A DNA stretch of 64,000 bases from a virus: positions 162,774 through 226,773 of IMG/VR virus record IMGVR_UViG_3300009011_000002. One strand, written 5' to 3'. The notes below the pieces were generated by a model that searched no databases, was not told the origin of the DNA, and saw nothing but the letters and a program-made list of their open reading frames with translations. A program made the translations under genes and the position numbers. Shown piece after piece: positions 59,077 through 64,000 of this stretch (positions are counted from its first letter, which is position 1; every line of letters begins with the position of its first letter).

Positions 59077-60360
59077 TTAGAGGGGTCCTCCCAAACGACG
59101 CGTCAATTGAATCAGGAGCAGGAGAATAGCTCCGTTGTACAATTGTTCGGTCTTGGTCAGTTGGAAGTACGTCTTGCAATACTTCAACAGACGGGGTTTA
59201 TCCACCAAGCGGTTCTTGAGGATGTCGTAAACCAACTCCTCGAATTCCCCGGACGGCTTGTGTTGGTAGAACCCTTCCGAGAACAGGTAGGTAATCTTCT
59301 CCTCATGGCTAGGCCGCAGGATCGGGAAACCTTCCATGTTGTAATACTCTTTGTGGGTCAGGTACCGCTCTGGGTCCGTGGCCACGAAGTACTGGAACTT
59401 GCTGGAACGCAGGTTGCCGTAGAAGCGGGTTTGCACTAGACGGGTAGTCTCAATGATCTTCGCTTCGTTGGTGCACTGGTCCAGCAGGTTGAAGTCACCC
59501 CGCAGCAACACCTCCCAGATGTTGAGGTCACCGCCCTTGCCGTATTCCCGTGCACCGTACTCCGTGGAGAACTGGTTGATGATCGGGTAGGTGGTCCGGT
59601 AGTCCGGTTCCATGACCGCATTGATGAAGTTCACCAAGTACTGATCGTAAACCTTCTTACCTTCGTATTCCCACGCAATGGTGCGTTCAGGGTCCCAGTA
59701 GAAGTTACGCATGATGGCGTTGGCAATGGTGCCCTTCCATTGGAACAGCTCACCGGCTACCTCGAACTCTTTGGTGGTAACCAGCCCTACACCGCCGTGA
59801 AGTACCGAGTCTTTGCTGTAGACCAGTTCTTCCACCACCCGGGCATCCAACTCAGCCCACAGGTCCTTGGTCAGGATACAAACCATCTGCACCGTAACGG
59901 AGTAGACCTTGTTCGCGGTGATGTTACGAATTTCGGGCTGGGTGGTAACCCGTGCCAAGCCTGCATTGCCGTCACCGATGTCAAACACCATGACAGTGTT
60001 GATGGTCGGGGCGATGTCAAAGCTCAACCAACCTTGGTAGGTATTCGAGCTCTCACCTTTCTCGGGGTCGAAGTCGAATGCACCATCACCTTCCTGTTTG
60101 AACAGGGCTTTACTGATGCGGGTGTACGACTGGTAGGTTGGGCAGTTCGACGGGGCAAACGAGAAGGTCTCCTCGTCGGCTCCCAGGAACGGACGGTAGA
60201 TCTCCGTCAACCGAGGAGTGCCGTCTACCATCGACAGCAACGACATCTCCGGTTGGTACGCGGAATCTACGATCGAATGGCGGTATGCGTCCGAATAGAT
60301 CTTTGGACGTTCTTCTACTGGGGCGTCTACTTGACCCAGTGGGTTAATGGCAAGGGACAT
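59077..60360 (-). CDS. Probable virion structural protein, 427 aa
   Basis: It starts at an ATG sharing one base with the upstream stop (TAATG). Alpha/beta protein; the first 60 residues are extended, the middle beta-rich (LSFDIAPTINTVMVFDIGD) and the end helical (AILLLLIQLTRRLGG). No catalytic motif. Third gene of a coupled run of four. Tail or baseplate role inferred from context only. Confidence 0.7.
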   Translation of the reverse strand: MSLAINPLGQVDAPVEERPKIYSDAYRHSIVDSAYQPEMSLLSMVDGTPRLTEIYRPFLGADEETFSFAPSNCPTYQSYTRISKALFKQEGDGAFDFDPEKGESSNTYQGWLSFDIAPTINTVMVFDIGDGNAGLARVTTQPEIRNITANKVYSVTVQMVCILTKDLWAELDARVVEELVYSKDSVLHGGVGLVTTKEFEVAGELFQWKGTIANAIMRNFYWDPERTIAWEYEGKKVYDQYLVNFINAVMEPDYRTTYPIINQFSTEYGAREYGKGGDLNIWEVLLRGDFNLLDQCTNEAKIIETTRLVQTRFYGNLRSSKFQYFVATDPERYLTHKEYYNMEGFPILRPSHEEKITYLFSEGFYQHKPSGEFEELVYDILKNRLVDKPRLLKYCKTYFQLTKTEQLYNGAILLLLIQLTRRLGGPL

Positions 60361-61877
60361 TATGTTCTCTCCAGAATGTTGTGCGCCTGGAGGCCCAGGG
60401 TCGCCATGTAAATACCGTAGTGTTCGCCAGGCAACCCACGACCTTTGTCAATCTCGCGGAGGATCTTCGGAACGTGGTGACCCCATGGACGAGGGAGTTT
60501 ATCCCACGGATACCAGACGAAGATGGTTGGCATCAGGTTCCAGTCTTCTGGGTGTGCGTCCAGATCCTCCCAGAAGCTCGGTAGGTAGTCGCGGATGGCA
60601 TAGTCGAGGGTTACCACTATCCGATACGTGTTTTGCATCGTAGGCGGTCGTGTGAGTGTTACAACGCCATTCTCGTCCATGACGATCTGCTCAGGGCTGA
60701 CTTGGATGTCATCACTGAACACTTGGACCAAGAACGGAGACCAGAACTGGTGGGTAACCGTCTTGTGCCGACGGAGCATGTACTGCTTAACCTTCTCGTT
60801 CCACTTGAACCCTGGAATCTCAAAGATGTTGCACAGCACTTGGCTTTGCACATCCTGCAACTTCAACCGGGCTTGGATGATCGGTTGTACCCACGGTTGC
60901 TTCTTCATGGTCCAAGGGTCATGTGCAGGCAGACGCAGGTAGTACGGTGCCTGTTGGTCCCGGACTTCGGTAAACGGTTGGATGAACGCCATCTCGGGGG
61001 CCATCTTCACGTCAAAGCGTTGGGTGAACTGTTCCTGTGGACGAGGGATCCATTTCTGATCGATCTCGTCTTGGTAGATGTTGAGTGGGTACTCCAGTTC
61101 CCAGTGTGTGAACTCCGGGAAGAAGAAGGAGTAGTTCAACTGGGCTTCCCACTTACCCATGACAGAAGCCTTACGGGCTTGTGCCACCACAGGCTCTGCA
61201 AACATGATCCCGATGTTGTTCAGCTTCATCGGGGTGACAATGCGCTTGTGCTTACCCGCCACGTTGGAGATGGTGGTAAACGGTGCCTTACAGCGTTCAC
61301 TGAACCACTCTCCCAGTTCAGGGGTGGTGGGGTCGTTCTTCTTCCACAACGTGTGGACGTGTTCCATGAACTCAATGATCGCTGGGTTAAGCCCCAGGTG
61401 CACGGTAGCACTGAAGTTCATGTTAGTGACTTGCTGGCTTTGTTGGTAGTTGATACGACGAATAAACTGCTTAGCCAACTTGTCACTGTTGAAACCGGCA
61501 ATGACCGATACCCGAACAATCGAACCGGTAAAGCCTGGGTAGATCAGCATGGGTTTTTCTTGCGTGTCCATCCACACCGCCCGCTCAGTCATCTCACGAC
61601 GCTGGTTGGCATTCCCCGAGTTAAACTCGTGGGGTTCGAATTCGGCTACCACAAATAGCTTGTTGCGGTAGACGCCGTCAGTGAAGATGTCACTGCGGTA
61701 TTTGTCGGTGGCGTTAGCCCCGATCAGCTTGGCAACTTCGTCTTGACCGTTGTAATAGATCTGGGCGGTAGATTCCAAGCCATAGAACTTCAGCATCTGC
61801 CGAAGGGAGTCGAGCACAGCCGGTCGGACAAAGGACCGATAATCTTCTTCTGAAGGAACAGATGTTTTGAGGATCAT
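60360..61877 (-). CDS. Probable virion structural protein, 505 aa
   Basis: First gene of the unit after the hairpin at 61906-61937; its ribosome site is weak. The protein is rich in P, W and aromatic residues (WELEYPLNIYQDEID, HDPWTMKKQPWVQP), typical of tail or neck proteins, and has no enzymatic motif. It is translationally coupled to three downstream genes. No family recognised. Confidence 0.7.
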   Translation of the reverse strand: MILKTSVPSEEDYRSFVRPAVLDSLRQMLKFYGLESTAQIYYNGQDEVAKLIGANATDKYRSDIFTDGVYRNKLFVVAEFEPHEFNSGNANQRREMTERAVWMDTQEKPMLIYPGFTGSIVRVSVIAGFNSDKLAKQFIRRINYQQSQQVTNMNFSATVHLGLNPAIIEFMEHVHTLWKKNDPTTPELGEWFSERCKAPFTTISNVAGKHKRIVTPMKLNNIGIMFAEPVVAQARKASVMGKWEAQLNYSFFFPEFTHWELEYPLNIYQDEIDQKWIPRPQEQFTQRFDVKMAPEMAFIQPFTEVRDQQAPYYLRLPAHDPWTMKKQPWVQPIIQARLKLQDVQSQVLCNIFEIPGFKWNEKVKQYMLRRHKTVTHQFWSPFLVQVFSDDIQVSPEQIVMDENGVVTLTRPPTMQNTYRIVVTLDYAIRDYLPSFWEDLDAHPEDWNLMPTIFVWYPWDKLPRPWGHHVPKILREIDKGRGLPGEHYGIYMATLGLQAHNILERT

Positions 61878-61905
61878 GAGTTGGAACCCATTAAAAAGAA
61901 TATAA

Positions 61906-61937
61906 CCAGTACTGGTAGGTAGCCCTACCAGTACTGG
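61906..61937 (-). terminator. Rho-independent terminator after the 238-aa gene
   Basis: CCAGTACTGGTAGG pairs perfectly with CCTACCAGTACTGG (14 bp, 4-nt loop). On the minus strand TTATATTCTTTTTAATG follows, U-rich and with a TATATT box that could also start the next unit. Confidence 0.85.
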
Positions 61938-61942
61938 GCCGG

Positions 61943-62659
61943 TTATTGCGTTGCCTCAGCGTAACGGATCAGCAACACAGGACCGCGAGGAGGTTGCACC
62001 ACGGCTACACCGCTTACACCGTCGTTGAACTTCTGGATAACCTTGGAGGTCCCAAGTTCTTCAACCGTGAGGTCGCAGATGTTGAGTGGCTTGAGGTAGG
62101 CGATAACAGCCTTCGTCATGGCGCTGGTGAGCTGGCTGCCAGTAAAGACAGAACCCTTCACCGAGAAGACCTTGGAGGTCAACGCCAAACGCAGGCGTTC
62201 AACGCACAGATCAGGCTTAGTCCGATCCTTAGGACGACCCAAGACAGCTTTGTTCTTCACCTTGATGCTCAGGGTGCCGTACAGGGTGATGCAGTCGGGT
62301 TGGATCCCCACCGTCAACACCTGTTCGTTCGACGTGGTGAAGTCAGCCACCAAGTCTTCCGGCTCGAACATCGGGTAGTCGATACCCGGCAACAGGTTCA
62401 GGTTGTACTTCTCGGAGAAGCGGGCCATGAACGAGGTGTAGGTCTCACCTTGATCTGCGTCGATCTCGCATGGACGACGACGGAAGACCTGTGCGACGTT
62501 AGCCTTGGGCATGGGTGCACGACGGACCTTACCTTGGTATTCAATCATGAACACCGCAGTGGTTTCCGAGGTCGACATGGCCGAGTTGATCACAGCGCCC
62601 TGGGGGAGTTGCTTCTGCACCGTTTCCAGTGCTTTGGGGTGTACGTTGTCCAGGGACAT
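61943..62659 (-). CDS. Hypothetical protein, 238 aa
   Basis: AAGGAG precedes the ATG, 2 bp after the upstream stop. Alpha/beta protein: a first part (VQKQLPQGAVINSAMS), a segment with basic surface (VAQVFRRRPCEIDADQGETY), and a second half of strands (LTVGIQPDCITLYGTLSI). A TMTKAVIAYLKPL-type helix follows. It is similar in size to small baseplate or head-joining proteins, but no family is recognised. Confidence 0.68.
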   Translation of the reverse strand: MSLDNVHPKALETVQKQLPQGAVINSAMSTSETTAVFMIEYQGKVRRAPMPKANVAQVFRRRPCEIDADQGETYTSFMARFSEKYNLNLLPGIDYPMFEPEDLVADFTTSNEQVLTVGIQPDCITLYGTLSIKVKNKAVLGRPKDRTKPDLCVERLRLALTSKVFSVKGSVFTGSQLTSAMTKAVIAYLKPLNICDLTVEELGTSKVIQKFNDGVSGVAVVQPPRGPVLLIRYAEATQ

Positions 62660-62661
62660 GA

Positions 62662-64000
62662 TTACTCCTTGGTTTCCGCTTCTTCAGTGGCTTTAGAGAA
62701 GATCTTCGGGTTGATCCCGGAGATAGCCTTGTCGTAACCCGACATGCGTTTGTTGTGGCCCTTGAGTTCCTCACGAACAGACTTCAAGGCTTCCTTCGCA
62801 TCGGCGATACCCTGCTTAACCTTTTCACGGTTAGCCGCTACCACGTCGGAGTTCTTCTCATCACCCTGACTGGCGCCGTCGGTGTTCTTCTTCAGATCAT
62901 CGAGGGCTTTCTTGGCTTCGTTACGTTTGGTTACCAGACCGGAGTTACCCGACACTTCCTTACGGAGCAGACCCAGCAAGGAGTCAATGATGCGAGGTGC
63001 AATGGCTGCCGTGGAGATGGCGTTAACCGCCGTCTTCATTTTGCCCGTCGGATCAGTTTCTTCAGCCAGCTTGATAATACCCTGCTTGGCCGCGTCATTG
63101 ATGGCCACCGACTTGTCTGCCATGGCTTGCAAGGCTTTCTTGTTGGTGTCTGCCTTGGCAATGATCTTGTCAGCTCGCGCTTGACTGTCTTCGGGTGAAA
63201 CCATTTCCATGATCGCATCGAAAGACTCCAGCAAGGATTCGTAGGCTTTCTTACCCATCTCCTTGATCTTGTCGAAGACCTCACCTTCATTACCTGCCCG
63301 GAAGCGGATATCGTTGGCCAGTGCCACACCCTGCATGTAACGTGCCGCAGATGTGTCTTCACCGTTAAGGTAGTCTTCCAAACCTTGGAGAACCTCGATG
63401 CCGTGGTCCATCTTGCAACCACACTCGCAGGATTCATTCGCTTGGCATTCCAAACCGCCAATGCTGAAGTCCGGAGTAGACACCGGGTGGAGTTCGTTCT
63501 GGTCGATCGGGGCGTATTCTTCTACGCCATGACGTGCACCGAACTGGCTGGCCACGAAGACGTCGAGGATGTGCAATACCTTCTCCATGAAGTGGAGAGT
63601 ATCCACATCCCGCTGGAACGACAGGAAATGGATGTTGCAATCCTTGGTGACGTAGTCCATCCAGTCGTCAAGACGCTTGTTGGCGAACTCAACGATAGCA
63701 TCACAGCCTTCGGTGTATTCGTCATCGTCCAGCTTGTTGCCCAACGCGCAAACCGTCATCGCCACCGAACGCGGTTCAGGGAAGGTAGGTTTCTCGGCCC
63801 AACCCATACGCCGTAGTTCAAGCAGGTAATCGTTCAGCTGCTTGTTGACCTTCAGCTCCGAACCGTCGTAGTAGTCGAAGCGATCGCGAATGCCTTCCAA
63901 CATGCCGTGGAAGATCTCACGCAGTTGTTGGCCACCCTCATTGATGGGTCCCAGCAAGCCCAGACCAAACATCAAGTTACTCAGGTGGGGATTCTCCTCT
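62662..64000 (-). CDS. Hypothetical protein, at least 446 aa, N-terminus beyond the window
   Basis: The frame stays open to the right edge, and the first ATG (63972) has no ribosome site near it, so the true start is probably outside. The visible part begins ENPHLSNLMFGLGLLGP. It contains a cysteine cluster (CQANESCECGCKMDHG, around base 63430) with the spacing of a metal site. Long charged helices follow (residues about 230-430 of the visible part, with KKALDDLKKNTDG and EALKSVREELKG), probably coiled coil. Possible internal or scaffold-type virion protein; function unknown. Confidence 0.68.
   Translation of the reverse strand, partial: EENPHLSNLMFGLGLLGPINEGGQQLREIFHGMLEGIRDRFDYYDGSELKVNKQLNDYLLELRRMGWAEKPTFPEPRSVAMTVCALGNKLDDDEYTEGCDAIVEFANKRLDDWMDYVTKDCNIHFLSFQRDVDTLHFMEKVLHILDVFVASQFGARHGVEEYAPIDQNELHPVSTPDFSIGGLECQANESCECGCKMDHGIEVLQGLEDYLNGEDTSAARYMQGVALANDIRFRAGNEGEVFDKIKEMGKKAYESLLESFDAIMEMVSPEDSQARADKIIAKADTNKKALQAMADKSVAINDAAKQGIIKLAEETDPTGKMKTAVNAISTAAIAPRIIDSLLGLLRKEVSGNSGLVTKRNEAKKALDDLKKNTDGASQGDEKNSDVVAANREKVKQGIADAKEALKSVREELKGHNKRMSGYDKAISGINPKIFSKATEEAETKE

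Noticed and set aside
1-64000. CRISPR array, tRNA genes, insertion sequences or a clear attachment site
   Set aside because: No spaced exact repeats, cloverleaf-like tRNA sequence with CCA end, transposase gene or flanking direct repeats were noticed. Reading by eye cannot exclude a degenerate tRNA.
1-64000. Assignment to a phiKZ-type nucleus-forming phage
   Set aside because: No multisubunit phage RNA polymerase, PhuZ or nuclear shell gene was recognised here. The TATATTAC resemblance and capsid size alone are not enough.

Overview
The window is a compact, gene-dense stretch of a large tailed-phage genome, most likely a jumbo myovirus. It carries a probable major capsid protein, a probable portal, a baseplate-spike-like protein, very large modular tail-fibre-like proteins and an embedded spanin pair. 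It also carries the phage's own replication and repair enzymes: a DnaB-type helicase, NAD+-dependent DNA ligase, RNase HI, an SbcC/Rad50-like ATPase and a RuvC-like nuclease. No rRNA or host housekeeping genes were seen. Intergenic gaps are short, 1-nt start/stop overlaps (TAATG, TGATG) are common, and no gap exceeds 300 bp. Codon use and moderate GC would suit a Pseudomonas-like gamma-proteobacterial host, but that is inference. No whole-genome comparison was possible, so I do not name a genus.

Layout. Positions 1-10600 hold about 20 mostly small minus-strand genes of unknown function. One looks like an anti-CBASS 2H phosphoesterase (Acb1-like, 8118-8558). Positions 10617-19546 are a minus-strand nucleic-acid block: RNase HI, two repeat-rich paralogues, DNA ligase, two nucleotidyltransferase-fold proteins, a small protein and the SbcC-like ATPase. 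A single plus-strand spike-like gene follows (19596-20594).

Positions 20643-31534 (minus) hold a family of large, related fibre-like proteins. Positions 31653-33705 (plus) hold a structural-looking protein and overlapping spanin genes, which converge on a two-TM holin-like gene and the RuvC-like gene. Positions 34735-38865 (minus) look like virion genes; the probable portal is on the plus strand (38889-42152). Positions 42207-54714 (minus) hold more likely virion genes, ending with the major capsid gene. The helicase stands alone on the plus strand (54738-56270). Positions 56331-64000 (minus) are a further likely structural cluster that runs off the right edge. The left-edge gene is also cut.

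Regulation. Transcription units are separated by strong hairpins, and several between convergent genes should terminate both ways. A recurring minus-strand element with an AAACCTATATTAC-like core appears upstream of many units. At three sites a TTAAGTT box lies exactly 19 bp from the TATTAC/TATAAC box, which looks like a phage promoter. Start codons were chosen from Shine-Dalgarno spacing, and several differ from the longest open frame.
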